From: Thereva unica
Lineage: Eukaryota; Arthropoda; Insecta; Diptera; Therevidae
Direction: 5' to 3'
Assembly (NCBI GenBank): GCA_949987705.1
Contig: OX465283.1
Coordinates: forward strand, 155,945,850 to 156,009,849
Length of the DNA: 64,000 bases
Part shown: positions 33,168 to 44,808 of the stretch, piece by piece
How positions within the stretch are numbered: position 1 is the stretch's first letter
How the letters are laid out: each line of letters starts with the position of its first letter
Notes under the pieces: generated by a model
What the model saw: the letters and a program-made list of their open reading frames with translations, nothing else
Told to the model about the DNA's origin: nothing
Database searches by the model: none
Made by a program: the position numbers and the translations under genes

Positions 33168-35935
33168 CTTTAAGGTGCTACTCGACTAGCTGGGTTCTAG
33201 TGGAAGACGGTATTACCATACTATATACTATCCATATATACCATCCAGACCATTCAGACGTTCCTGCAATGAAGGTGGACATAAAATCGCACTCAGACCG
33301 CTGCGGAATTTTCTAATTCTTATGGGTTACTTTCTCCCTCGCTCTCTCTCCTCTATATCATTGGTGGACCAAGTTTTTCGCACTCTCGAGTGTGGGTTTT
33401 ATTTCAGAAACATTTTTGACTGGACACACCAGCAGCAAAGTCCCCCGATGAGTGTCTATGCAAAATGTCAAAGTTTTTTAGGTTTATGACTGTCTACAAT
33501 AAATTATGGCCGCTCTGTGGACCCGGAGTTTGACAGCCAGCAACCGTTAAACGTTCATTTAAAACTATTTTACGAGATTCTGTGGGATTCGTGTGTGCAG
33601 CTTAATATTGTGTAGTAGGAGAGAACAGCTTCAGCAACGACCAGTACCTCAACAAGCTGTTGTGGTGAATAATAATCCTTCAAGGAAAATAGAGAAAATA
33701 GAAAGTGCAGTCGCCATCATTGTGAGTCATTCATGAACAGCGACAGCCAGCCAGAACCAGGGAGTGCGCACCTGTTCCAAATTTTTTAACTCTATAATGA
33801 ACGAGCTTCGTGATAAGATGAAGAAAAGTAATGACATCACTTCATCACCAGCCAGAAAATTTCCATGTTCACGGTGGCACCGGAACACTGCGGGGCGAAG
33901 ATGATGATGCATAATGACTGCCAAAATGCACCGACTACAACTGAATTTATAAAGGAGCAGCAGCAGCAGCAGCTTCCCTTATCGCCTTCTTCCCATCATC
34001 ATTATAATCCTGGGAAGGAGCTTGCGATATAGTCTTGCTTTTTTGGGGGAACAAACCAAAGCCAAAAAAAAGGAGTGCAAAACGTCAAGACTTTGAAAAT
34101 TGTTTTATAGAGACGAAAGAATTTGATGCAAATCAGTTCCACCAGCTCTGATGGTACCGCCTCCTCGTCTTCATCATCCGTCGTACTCTATATTGTACTA
34201 GTACATACTATACATCCCATCATCACTGATGGATAATTTTTGAGGGAAACACTTCGGATCCACTTGAGTAGTGGGTCGTGTCAGGGGCCATATAGAAGTG
34301 GCAAACTGTTGCAGTTGGATAGAAGGTCTGTAACGAAGATTGAAATCGCGACATCCATCCAACCCAGCACAAACCGCACTGACGTTGCAATTTAGCTGAT
34401 GATTCCATTCATATATTATTTAGCGTTCTTCCACTCCTCTCTCCTCGCTGGTCCCACCATCTTATCCAGCATCAATTCAACCACTTCTGGCAGTCTGGAT
34501 AGCTTAACCCGTGTCACAGCTTACACAGAGAACACACTTCGCACAACAGGACGATTTCGGAATTGACAAGGAGCAGTCAGACGACACGACGACGACAGAG
34601 CCACCAACCGGGCGGGAGTGGAGCGAAAAGGATCCGAAAAAAGAATGAAGTAGAGAAGATTTATAAAACACTTTGCTTAGATTTTATCCTGTCAAATGTT
34701 GTGCTGCAATTTAGCAAGACTCCTGCACCACCTCCCACACTCTATACATACAACATAGCAGCATACTAGCGTATATCCTTTTGATCCTTGTTCCACTCAT
34801 TTGCGCTACAACTCAAGACGGTTATACCAATTCCTGTTTCTTTATTTTTTTTCCGTGGAGACTACTAAGGATCACGACGACGAGCACAGCAGGATGTGAT
34901 GGATATCGTCTCATGAATTAATGAGGGTCCATCGGCGAAGGATTCTTCTTAAAGATACCAAAAATCTTCTCTGGTTCGTCTCGCAGCTTGGATTGTTGGA
35001 CCATGCTACAGGGGGAACAGGACTCCTTCCCGAGACTTTATGGCGATTATAGTTTTTACGACCAGATATTTAATGATAAGAATCAGTCGTAATTATTTCT
35101 AGATAATAGCGAAACAAGCGGCGATAATTTGTTGGATTTTGTGTACAAGTCTTGCTTTTACATTTTCTATAGTTTAATGGCCGAGATTAATTGCTGCAGA
35201 TAGTAGCGCAAAACTGTTAAATAATGTTGTAAGTTGTTACAGCGGAGCCGGAGAAGAAGGAAGTTAGGCTATACTTAGTTATTTTCTTTCTTTCCTACTT
35301 TATTACTAAAAAGTTTTGCCTTGTTTATCATGTTATTAATGGTTTCGGAATTTAGTGGATGAATGATTGATTGTAATGGTTTCTTATATCGGAATTAGGA
35401 ATCAATAAATTCTACTTTAAATATTCAAAAAAAAAACTGTGCACGATAAAATCAGAATTTTAATTTTATGAAATTCAAACTGGCATTAACTGATACGAAC
35501 GTGGTTGTTAATGGAAACTCTTAGATAGTAGACTAATTCGCAACCTAGGATCTTGAACGAATTTGAATGGTTCTAAAAAAAATTGTTCAAAGTAACTTGC
35601 CACTTTTATCTGAAAATAAATTGATTAACCGCTGATTTACGCACAAGAGAAAACTAATGAATGCCTCATGGAGAGTGAGTTGACTCACCACTCACCAGGG
35701 TACAGCGGAGACTTTATAAGGTGGAAAAAGTGGGCACTTTCGTGCGTGCATACGTTGCATTCGGTCACAGATGCTATAGAAAAATATGTATTCAAATGCG
35801 ACGTGACATAATGTTATGTAGTTGTGTGCATACCCTAGGCTGAGTACCCCAAAAGGCCAACCACAAATTTTTCCTTCGCACAAAAAAAAATCAAAATTCG
35901 AACTAAACACTGCCATTACAAAAATCAAAAATCGG
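33168..35935. other. No recognisable gene; possible untranslated host sequence
   Basis: Moderately GC-richer patches, CAG repeats (33957-33972) and CGACGA patches (34582-34597, 34873-34885) resemble dipteran untranslated or intronic DNA. A 43-codon frame at 34920-35052 and a 68-codon frame at 34563 have no recognisable match. I see no defined exon. Confidence 0.4.
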
Positions 35936-35980
35936 TCTGGAAAAAACCCGCCCTGGTACCGCGGCGTTTTCGTTCTTACA
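35936..35980. repeat. Short dispersed repeat, copy 2
   Basis: Partner of 30687-30730; shared core AAAAAACCCGCCCTGGTACC. Confidence 0.5.
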
Positions 35981-36207
35981 AGACCTTTCAACACGTACAC
36001 TAGATAAAAGGGTGAGGTGCGGAACAACAATCAATTAAGGCCATGCTCAAAAGTTACTTAGTCTAAGTGAATTAGAACATCTGAAAACACAAATTTTTTC
36101 CTGGATTTAAAATGGTATTTGTGACCGCCGGCTACCGTGGCAGTTGCTTGGACCGAATGCATGCATCGCTAAACTTAGTCTACTGTCAACTTTTTCTGCA
36201 CTGTCGC

Positions 36208-36265
36208 CTGAAAAATTCGGAGCGCTACTATGGGGAGCTAATTTTGAGCGCTGACAAAATTTTTT
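36208..36265. repeat. GAGCGCT-containing repeat scrap
   Basis: GGAGCGCTACTATGGGGAGC followed by TAATTTTGAGCGCTGACAAA resembles 46309-46351 (GGAGCGCTGCTCAGGGAAGC, TTCTTTTGAGCGCTGTTAAA) at roughly three bases in four over 44 bp. It is probably the end of the same MITE family. Confidence 0.45.
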
Positions 36266-36374
36266 TTGTGGCAGTGCTAAATTCAGGGATCACCCTTCGC
36301 CCGTTATGTCGTTTGGCACTTAATGGTGCAACGTCGAGCAATAAAATTATTACGGGAGATTAGGTTAAGGCTTA

Positions 36375-36600
36375 GAAGGGTTCGGGCGATGTTGAAGAAG
36401 GTGGTGATGAACCAACGACAAGAATAACGCAAGATATTGTCATCGCCAGTGGAGTTGAGAAGTGAGTTGGAGGGGATTGAAAATAGGTCATTTATAAAGA
36501 TAAGATAAGAAATCAAGAATGTGACAGAATTAAGCGTTCGGGGGACCCCCGCGGAGATGGAGTGCCAGCCGCCTTTGGATAGTTGGGCGCCTTAATTCCT
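36375..36600 (-). pseudogene. Jockey-like LINE reverse transcriptase fragment
   Basis: On the minus strand the sequence encodes WHSISAGVP, then after a frameshift SYL, FINDLFSIPSN and STGDDNILRYSC. These match HSISAGVPQG, FINDLLSIPSN and SFADDGTLRYSY of the 19585 copy; the catalytic box is changed from FADD to TGDD. Ends are indistinct. Confidence 0.75.
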
Positions 36601-36783
36601 AAGCTATCGAAACCGGCAAGCAATTAGCCATAGCAGCAGAGAGAAAACTCTTGTCTGAAGAATGTCATGACACATTGTTTTTATCACTTTGACTAAGTTG
36701 CTGAAGCTGATTCTACTTGCTCAGCATAACTGACCAATATCATTGTGGATGTAGATTTTCACTTTGAACTTTCAGTTTTTTTT

Positions 36784-36907
36784 TCTTATTCAGCACAGCT
36801 GAATTACTATTTGACTAGTTTGTGTTGTTATTTAATGCAAATTAATTCTTCTTTGCCATAAAAAAGTTCCGTAGAATGTTCGTGTTCTTATTCAGCGCAG
36901 CTGAATT
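36784..36907. repeat. Pair of palindromic TCTTATTCAGC-CAGCTGAATT motifs, 102 bp apart
   Basis: TCTTATTCAGCACAGCTGAA (36784) and TCTTATTCAGCGCAGCTGAA (36886) each form a short perfect hairpin ATTCAGC/GCTGAAT. They belong with the ATTCAGC motifs at 51429, 56127, 58746, 58984 and 61711. Confidence 0.6.
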
Positions 36908-36910
36908 CTC

Positions 36911-39900
36911 CATATGCAGTGTGTATTTTGACCCTCGAAAATATTTCAAACATTTCCGGATGTGTCATTCTTTCTCCGTTTTTAAGTTGCTTCTTTTGTC
37001 ATAGATAAATGGCTTGGGGAATGCAAAGTAAATTCAGATTCCAAAATGGTAATGGGATTCTTATACGCCATTAGATTATTTTAAACGTTGGCCGTAATCT
37101 GATCAATTTAACTGCTTTTTCACTGCCCTTGATATTCTTGCGACCTGATACCCACTAAAGAATAATCCTGTATCTCCTGGCTATGAAAAAGGGCTACTTC
37201 TGGCAGTTTTCGAACATTTTATGGCCCAAGTCTAATGCCTTGCCTATCTGATAACAGAATTACCCTGGCTATCGACCTTAGGTGTGACTGTACTCGTATG
37301 CAGCCTTGATAGTTCTGCCTAGGGTTTGAAACCGTCTTATTCCTCTCTGATAGAGATCCGGATATTGAGGGCTCTGCCGAAATTTCATTATAGGACCATG
37401 CCACCTGAGATAACTCGGTATATGTGGACAGCAACAAAGCTGAGATTTTGAAATGTGCGGAAATGTTTCTATTCGTCGAGATAATACTGCGAATTTTTGA
37501 ATCAGCACTCATGTTTATTAGAGTGACGAAAGGAGAAATGGCTCGCATTGGCATCTATTGGCAGTGTGGTATTATTATTATTACTGATTATGAAAATTGT
37601 TATCCATAACTTCAAATTTCATTTTACAAGGAATTATAATTGATCAGATCTTACCTAACAGATCTTCAATAAAAAACCCCGAAACCATCCAAAAACAATC
37701 TCTTAACTTACCTTGAATGTGAATAACTTACCCTGAACAAATATAGTTGCAAAATAAAAAACAAAATCAATTTCAAGCTAATCATTTTTGCAACTTTGTT
37801 TCATCAAGCCAACACTTCAATTATAATTCATTCAAGGATTTCCATACTGTATCCACCTCCCTCCTGTGATAGTAATCGATTACCTGCCATGGAAAATTGC
37901 GATTAGTTCTGCATCAGCTGGCCGATCTCCTCAAGTCTCAATAGTTCACGTTGAAGATAAATAAGTTTTCGTCGATACTAATAAAAGTTTTACTATATTT
38001 GTTTTGTAGATGGCGGGCGCGCAAGATGCAAAGTGATAAGTCATGTTCTCTCCTCCAAATAGATCCAATAAAATCCAATTTCTATTAATATCAAACCCCC
38101 AACAAAAACACTAGACCAAAGTGTCACCGCACTGCGAAAGCTTCTCTCTGGTGAGGTTTATACTTTTTTGTTGTCGTCATTAAATCAATTTAGCTTTGAA
38201 CGCTTTTAGTACCGCATTATCGCAATGAACTGTTCCCGCAGGTCAGCGTCCTATTTTCGGCGTCATAAAAATCCATTTATGGCTGCTAAATATCGCGCAG
38301 CGGATAGAGTTTACGACGATGAGTTATAAAATGCTCGAGCTGCCTGCACTTGCATTGGAAGCTAATTACTATGGAAAGGGTGTAGCAGCAGCAGAACAAG
38401 CGAGCTTTGCTTGCGGTAGAAGCGGCAGGCCCGGTTTGCTATAGACGGCTTTGATCTCAACCAAAGCCCGGGTAAGACCAGAAGCTAATCCGGTGTGTGT
38501 GCACCTCGTTAACTTCAATCTGGCTAAAGACTAGCCGCAAGATGCATAGTGACTAGATGGTGTTGCAGCCCGATGAGAATGGTGTGATTGACTTGAGTTG
38601 GGCTCAGCCAGAATCAATCGCATCTGATTTTCATATAATGGACATTCCATAGTGGACAATAAATCTACAGGCGGTCGGTGGTGGATACTGGATGTCGCCA
38701 CCGCCCGGCCGGCGCATAGAGGGCGGCATTGACCCAGAAAATGCACAGGCAAATGACTCTATTGCCTGACTCTGACTCGGTTTGTTGCTGGTGGTCTAGC
38801 GCTAATCCCGAGATCGGCAAGCGGCAAAGTCTAGCTGGAATCGATTTCCATGCCGGGGCGCGCATTCAGGCAGTGCACTATAGCTATAAACCCCGGCTGC
38901 ATTCTAGCGCTGTGCAAGTCCAAGAGAGGTCGTTGCATTATTGGCCGCCATGCAGCTTGAACTCTCTCGTGTCTGGAAAATCAAGGCCCCGATTAAGATT
39001 TCGCCCATAGTCAAGTCAAGCCGGGTTGTTGTTGTTGGTGTAGTTGTTGTTATTGTTGTTGTCATTGTAGGCTCGAGAGCTGTGATTGATTGCAGTCACT
39101 TAGAGCGACGTTTCTAGCCGTTTTGGTTGATTGAGATGTGGTTTGGTGCGAACAGCTTTGCGACCTTCTTGCTTATGTTTCGCTGGTAATAAGGTAATTG
39201 ATTTCCCTTGATGGGCCCCAGCCGAGCAGCTGGAGATTAGCGGTTGTGCATTTTAAGTAGGTGGAAATAGAAAAATCGGTTACAAATGTTGGAGTTGATT
39301 TTTTTGGCTTGATTTTATCTGCGGAGAGATTTCGATTAATGGGCATTTTAGTTTTTCTGCTCTCTTGGGGGATATTGTGATGTCTTACGAATCAATCGAT
39401 ATATGGAAAATGAACGCGAATAAGTTGTTATTTATATTTATTACCAATTCGACTTATAAGAGCAAACAAGTCGATATTGCTTAAGTACTTTCCTAAGAAT
39501 AGACTGCTTGTAAACAATTTTTTTAGTTATTCCTAAAAACTGTACACCTAGACTATGGACTCAAGTTTAAATCTATTCAAAATCTTAGTTCAAACTCAAA
39601 ACTCCTTTTAACGACATATAATTTTGACGAACCAACAAAAAAACAGACCATTCTCTTTCATTTTTACTCGTCATCAAAAATACCTTGACATTTTCTTAAA
39701 ATATAAAAATAGCCTACGCGCAAAATCACTTCACTAATAATATCAAAGGGTCAGTTTCTCAGTCATTCATCATTTAAATTGGCCATAAAGTCATACTACG
39801 GCGCTATTCATAAATTCATCATACATTGGTCTATAAAATTTAATGGCTATGCTTCAGTGCTAGTTTAGAATTGTGGATCATCTTGCATTTATCGAAGTTG

Positions 39901-40167
39901 CGATGTTGAATAATGAAAGGCGCTTCTAAATTTGGTTAGTTTGATTGAAATGAGAAAACTTGATTTGTTGGTTGATTTTGAAATTGAAACTTGAGCAGGT
40001 GATTGCTTAATCAAAAGTTATGGTGATTTTATATATTTTTGGATCAGGGAATATAAAGTCGAAGTTTTTGATATGAGAACTTTTTTATATTTTATTGAAT
40101 TCAAGTTCGCGTTCAACACGACTTAAACATTTGTTCGTTCAAACTATTGTTCATATAGACCATTTGT
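36911..40167. other. No recognisable gene; GC-richer block 38120-39010 and (GTT)n at 39025-39062
   Basis: The 38120-39010 block is richer in GC than its flanks and ends in a GTT microsatellite, as is common in fly introns or regulatory DNA. A 93-codon plus frame and a 73-codon minus frame overlap there; neither is recognisable. Confidence 0.4.
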
Positions 40168-40480
40168 AGAATTTTGTGTGTGTTCCCAATCAAAATCGCT
40201 CCAAAAAAAATTTGAGGTATTCAAAGTGATTTTTGAGTGCTCCAATAGTAATTTCCAGGTTACAAATTGGATGGGACTACAGGCCAAAATTGCTTTATAA
40301 CTTTTTTATATAATTGGAGTGATTTATCGTCTTCCTCTCGTTCGACAACACTATCGTCCTTCCGCCAGTTGAACAACACTAAAATTAATAACAATCAATT
40401 TGTCAGCACTCAAAAATCACTCTGAATACCTGAACATTTTTTGAGCGATTTTGGCCAGGAGCCACAATTCTTAACATTTA
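40168..40480. repeat. MITE-like inverted-repeat element, family X copy B
   Basis: CAAAATCGCTCC...GTGATTTTTGAGTGCT (40191-40241) is inversely repeated at about 40407-40462, arms of about 50 bp, with the same central CCAATAGTAA word as copy A at 2881-3175. The right end lies 26 bp from the copia LTR. Confidence 0.65.
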
Positions 40481-40501
40481 CTTTCTCTTTATGTGATGTT
40501 A

Positions 40502-40506
40502 CCTTG
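40502..40506. other. Copia target-site duplication CCTTG, left copy
   Basis: CCTTG here and at 45031-45035 directly abut the two LTRs; 5 bp is the normal Ty1/copia duplication length. Confidence 0.9.
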
Positions 40507-40729
40507 TGATGTGGTTAACATTAACTTCCAGAGGAAAAACTCAATAAATTATATTCAGGTAATATATTTCTTTGTAAGGAAAAAAAAAACAATGGGAAGA
40601 AACGTCTAGTCTCTAGACTAGAAAAAAGCAAGCTGACAAAAAATTATATACTACTTCGTAGTAAAAACAATTTTGCAAGTTGTAATAGCAAGTATTAAAT
40701 GTCTTTCCAAATTTAAATTTGCTTCAACA
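40507..40729 (-). repeat. Copia 3' LTR
   Basis: Matches 44809-45030 base for base by eye, apart from one A in the homopolymer at about 40579-40588. Contains two small hairpins, CTAGTCT/AGACTAG and TACTAC/GTAGTA, that would lie in the transcript. The last codons of gag-pol (Cys and stop) lie in its first bases. Confidence 0.95.
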
Positions 40730-43700
40730 CTCCCCCACATTTAATAGCTTTGCGAGTCCTATTCTTTGACATAATAATGTATGACGAGTAGAGTGCAATG
40801 GTTTCGTCAGAATATCTGCTAATTGATTTTCAGAATCAACTCTTGAGATATCAATATCACCAGCTATTACCAATTCCCGTACAAAAAAGTGTCTTATACG
40901 GATATGCTTGGTTCTTTTGTGATATTCAGGATTTTGTGCTAGACGAACAGCAGCCTCATTATCTACTTGTAATACTGGTGTCTCCTTAAGATGAGTAAGC
41001 TCCTTTAATAATCGTTTCAGCCAAATTATTTCCCGTGCTGCCTCGCTTGCCGCTACAACTTCCGCCTCCGTTGTTGATATAGCCACTGATGTTTGTCTTT
41101 GACTAGCCCAGGAGATAGGACCACCTGAATATTTACACAGAACGCCTGTCGTTGAACGGCCAGTCCCAATATCTCCTCCATGATCTGCATCGCTATAACA
41201 TTCAAGAATTCTAATTCCTCTTTTATACACCAAAGCATAATCAGCTGTCCTTTTTAGATAACGAAAAATCCTCTTGACCTTGACTACGTCCGATTCGTTT
41301 GGTTTTTCAAGATTTCTTGAAACTACGCCTACTGCATACGATATGTCTGGTCTCGTACCGCACATCAAAAACATTAATGATCCAACTGCTTGTCTGTAGG
41401 GAAAAACGGTGTTAGGAATGCTTCCTTCAATTTCTCCCTCTTTCACAATTGGAGTTGCAACATCTTTGGAGTTGTTCATACCAAAACGTTCCAAGAGTTT
41501 CTCTGTGTAATGTGATTGACTCACTTGTATAGATGAATCTTGACTTCTTTTAATTTCAAGTCCCAAATAAAATGATGCAGGTTGAGAAGTAATTTTAAAA
41601 CTTGTTTTCAAATCATCTATGAACTCCTGAAGTTCGTCCTCATCATTTGTTGCTATTAATCCATCATCTACATACAAAACCATGAAAATTTTCTTAGTAC
41701 CTCTTAGACGTAGAAACAAACATGGGTCGGCATTACTTCTTTTAAAACCTAACTTAATTAACTGGTTACTAAATCGTTCGTTCCAGCAGCGAGGGGCTTG
41801 TTTCAAACCATATAAGCTCTTCTTCAGCAAACACACTTTACCAGAATCATCACCGAAGCCTTCTGGTTGTTGCATATAAATTGTTTCGCTGATATTACCA
41901 TACAAAAAGGCTGTCGACACATCTATTTGTGTAAGTGACATATTTTCACTAGCTGCTACACTTATCAGGGCTCTAATGGTAGACATTCTCGCTACAGGAC
42001 TAAACGTCTGATCAAAATCAATTCCCTTTTGTTGGGAAAAACCTTTAATAACCAGTCTTGCCTTAAATTTATTTATTGACCCATCTGGATTTGTTTTTAC
42101 TTTGTACACCCATTTACAAGGAATCGCTTTTCTCCCGTGTGGCAAATTCACCAAATCCCAGGTTTTATTCTCTTGAAGAGCTTCCATTTCCTTGTTCATT
42201 GCACTTTTCCAACTTTCAGATTGCTCAGATTGCAATGCCTCAGTGTATGTTGTTGGTTCTTCAAAGCTTGCAATAGCACAGGTTACATAATCTGGATATC
42301 TTTGTGGTAACCTAAGCAAGGAACGATCACGCAAAATTCGTTTATTTGTTTCAATCTCCTGAAAATCATCTCGCGCTTCTTCAAATAAATCATCCTCTGA
42401 GCTCGATAAATTTTCCTCTAAAGATTTCCTTGATGCCTCGTTATCCCAGTTCTCTTCTGTTTGGGTTATTGAATCTTGAAAGTCTAAATTACCTTTTTGA
42501 ACTGCTATTGGTTCATTCTCAAGCCTCACTGGAATATCAGCACCTTTCTTCTGAACTAAAGTTATTTCTTTGAAGATGACATCCCTTGATCTAATTAGCT
42601 TGTTGGTCTCTTCGCACCAAATTCTATATCCTTCATCATGGTCATATCCTATGAGAGTACCTTTTATAGCCTTCCGATCCATTTTCTTTCTACGTTTGTC
42701 TGGAACATGCACATAGCAAATTGAACCAATAATTCGCATATGTTTTATCCCAGGTATCTTTCCGTACCAAGATTCAAACGGTGACTTTCCTTTAACACTA
42801 GATGGACCTGTACGGTTCAGAATATAACTCGCCGTATTTATCATTTCAGCCCACAATTTTTGTGGGATATTTCCATGAGCATGCATTATAGCCCTCGCAG
42901 TTTCAACTATGGTTCGATTTTCCCTTTCACTGCATCCATTCTGTTGAGGTGTGTATGGCATTGTAAAACGATGAACTATACCTTCTTGAGCAAGAATTTC
43001 TTTGACTTCCTTGTTATCAAATTCTCCTCCATTATCACTAAAAATCTCTTTAATAATATGGCCTGTAGTTTTTGCCTCTGCTAACATCTGCTTTAGTTTG
43101 TTAGCTACCTCAGACTTTTTCTTTATGAAATATACAAAACGAAATTTAGTAAATTCATCTTTAAACAATACAAAATATCGAAAACCTGACATTGATTCTA
43201 TAAATGGACCACATACATCAGTATGTATACGTTCCCCGGGTTTAGTTGCCTTACTCCTTGTACCGAATGGAAGTCGATGAGCCTTTCCATATATGCAACC
43301 TTCACACACATCTTTATGTAAAGGAGTGATAATTCCTAATTCATTATAAATTAGAGTCTTGATATGCCGCATATTTTGATGACCAAATCTTTCATGATAT
43401 AACTGCAATACATCTTTTTGATCTATCATATTAACTTGAGTAATACCCTTAGGTGGAATATTTTTAACTGCTAACTTGAACAAACCACCATAACGACTGC
43501 GTTCACCAACTAATCTCTTAATTTTTCCAAATCTTAAACAACATGCTACAGTATTTGACATAAAAATGCTTTGTGGACACTTATCTTGTGCAGCCAATAC
43601 TGAGAACAAATTTCGTTTTATATCCGGAACATACCAAACATCTGTAAGCCTAAATTTATTACAGCGTCCATTCACAACTGCTTCAATATCTATTGTTCCC

Positions 43701-44740
43701 TTTCCAATTGCTTTGATATCCTCTCCATTAGCTGTTGTAACAATGTGTGGTATCGTGAAAACTTCAAAACTTCTAAACAGATCTTTGTTTTTACTGATAT
43801 GGCTTGTCGCTCCATTATCAACAAACCAACTATTGTCATCACATTCACTTGAAAACACAGTTGACGTTACAGAAAGTATGTTCATTATTTTTGTATGACC
43901 ATTTGGATTTTCTGTAATATCCACTTCATTAGTTGTTCTTGACGGTCTTCCATCTGATATCCACTTCAAACACTTTCTTTTTACATGGCCTGGCTTATTA
44001 CAATAGTAACACACAAATGTTTTTTTCTTTTTAACATAAGCCTTTTCAGTTTTCTTAAATTTTGTAACAGTGAGGGCCTCTTGTAAAGTGTTATCTTCAC
44101 CTCTGTTTATTAATGCTTTTTCGTACGCACACAACTGGTTCGTAAGATTTTCAACGTTTCTTTCCTTTTTTGACATTAACATCCAACTAGATTTAAATGG
44201 GAAATACTCTTCGGATAATGTACCTAAAATTTTACATATTAAAAACAGTTCGGGTAACTCGGAATTATTTGACAAGTCTCGACTCATTTCTCTTTTTAAA
44301 TCATTCCAAACATTTTTAATTTTGGATAAATGAGTTGCGATGTCATCAGTGGTATTCCGTTTAAAATTGAAAAACTGTAAACATACATCGTATACCTTAT
44401 CTTCCGATATCCCATCAAATAAACTGTGTAGCTCTAACCAAACCTCGCGAGCTGTTGTAAAGCGCATTACTTTCTGTAAAGTCTCCTCAGTCATATTGGC
44501 TGTCAGCACAATCAATGCATTGCTGTCTGCCTTAACAAAAATCTCAAGATTTGTTTCATATTTCTTCATTTGATCAGCAGTTGCATCGCTATCTGGTGGC
44601 TGAGGCTTTAGTAACCTCCCTTCAACAACATCAAGTGTTCCCTTTATTCCTCGCATACAGATTTCCGCTTTATATTTCCATGTGGTCCAATTTGACTTGC
44701 CTTCCAACAGACCAATATTAATCATCCTTGTTGAATCCAT
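40724..44740 (-). CDS. Copia-type Gag-Pol polyprotein, 1338 aa
   Basis: Begins MDSTRMINIGLLEGKSNW at an ATG about 68 bp after the 5' LTR. Order along the protein: Gag with UBN2-like capsid (about 1-230); CCHC zinc knuckle CYYCNKPGHVKRKC (244-257); aspartic protease motif WFVDNGATS with Asp308; integrase zinc-binding H449-x4-H454 and C479-x2-C482; catalytic D508, D569, E605 with the D-D-35-E spacing; reverse transcriptase with D940 and the YVDD box 1023-1026; RNase H with CYSDADHGGD (1181-1190) and TEAE (1224-1227). This order (integrase before RT) defines Ty1/copia. Gag and Pol share one frame with no frameshift site, as in Drosophila copia. The last codons overlap the polypurine tract and the 3' LTR. 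Acts in cytoplasmic virus-like particles, then the nucleus. Confidence 0.95.
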   Translation of the reverse strand: MDSTRMINIGLLEGKSNWTTWKYKAEICMRGIKGTLDVVEGRLLKPQPPDSDATADQMKKYETNLEIFVKADSNALIVLTANMTEETLQKVMRFTTAREVWLELHSLFDGISEDKVYDVCLQFFNFKRNTTDDIATHLSKIKNVWNDLKREMSRDLSNNSELPELFLICKILGTLSEEYFPFKSSWMLMSKKERNVENLTNQLCAYEKALINRGEDNTLQEALTVTKFKKTEKAYVKKKKTFVCYYCNKPGHVKRKCLKWISDGRPSRTTNEVDITENPNGHTKIMNILSVTSTVFSSECDDNSWFVDNGATSHISKNKDLFRSFEVFTIPHIVTTANGEDIKAIGKGTIDIEAVVNGRCNKFRLTDVWYVPDIKRNLFSVLAAQDKCPQSIFMSNTVACCLRFGKIKRLVGERSRYGGLFKLAVKNIPPKGITQVNMIDQKDVLQLYHERFGHQNMRHIKTLIYNELGIITPLHKDVCEGCIYGKAHRLPFGTRSKATKPGERIHTDVCGPFIESMSGFRYFVLFKDEFTKFRFVYFIKKKSEVANKLKQMLAEAKTTGHIIKEIFSDNGGEFDNKEVKEILAQEGIVHRFTMPYTPQQNGCSERENRTIVETARAIMHAHGNIPQKLWAEMINTASYILNRTGPSSVKGKSPFESWYGKIPGIKHMRIIGSICYVHVPDKRRKKMDRKAIKGTLIGYDHDEGYRIWCEETNKLIRSRDVIFKEITLVQKKGADIPVRLENEPIAVQKGNLDFQDSITQTEENWDNEASRKSLEENLSSSEDDLFEEARDDFQEIETNKRILRDRSLLRLPQRYPDYVTCAIASFEEPTTYTEALQSEQSESWKSAMNKEMEALQENKTWDLVNLPHGRKAIPCKWVYKVKTNPDGSINKFKARLVIKGFSQQKGIDFDQTFSPVARMSTIRALISVAASENMSLTQIDVSTAFLYGNISETIYMQQPEGFGDDSGKVCLLKKSLYGLKQAPRCWNERFSNQLIKLGFKRSNADPCLFLRLRGTKKIFMVLYVDDGLIATNDEDELQEFIDDLKTSFKITSQPASFYLGLEIKRSQDSSIQVSQSHYTEKLLERFGMNNSKDVATPIVKEGEIEGSIPNTVFPYRQAVGSLMFLMCGTRPDISYAVGVVSRNLEKPNESDVVKVKRIFRYLKRTADYALVYKRGIRILECYSDADHGGDIGTGRSTTGVLCKYSGGPISWASQRQTSVAISTTEAEVVAASEAAREIIWLKRLLKELTHLKETPVLQVDNEAAVRLAQNPEYHKRTKHIRIRHFFVRELVIAGDIDISRVDSENQLADILTKPLHSTRHTLLCQRIGLAKLLNVGEC
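40730..40740 (-). promoter_or_regulatory. Copia polypurine tract
   Basis: The minus strand reads ATGTGGGGGAG directly before the TGTTGAAG start of the 3' LTR, the expected plus-strand primer. It doubles as coding sequence for V-G-E. Confidence 0.9.
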
Positions 44741-44794
44741 TATTCTTTGCTTGATCCTTTCTTTACTTCATACGAATTCCAGTTGATTGCGCAT

Positions 44795-44808
44795 CTGGGC
44801 CCATAACC
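44795..44808 (-). promoter_or_regulatory. Copia primer-binding site for an initiator tRNA-Met fragment
   Basis: Immediately after the 5' LTR the element reads GGTTATGGGCCCAG. The plus strand CTGGGCCCATAACC equals the anticodon stem-loop of eukaryotic initiator tRNA-Met, including CAU, not its 3' end. Drosophila copia is known to prime from a 5' half-molecule of this tRNA, and the site here has the same sequence. Confidence 0.9.

Noticed and set aside
34920..35052. 43-codon frame MRVHRRRILLKDTKNLL...
   Set aside because: Too short, no recognisable family, no splice support.
36208..36363. Full second copy of the 46294 MITE
   Set aside because: Only about 44 bp align; reported as a scrap instead.
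42860..43898. Plus-strand frames of 74-110 codons
   Set aside because: Antisense shadows of the copia integrase and protease region.
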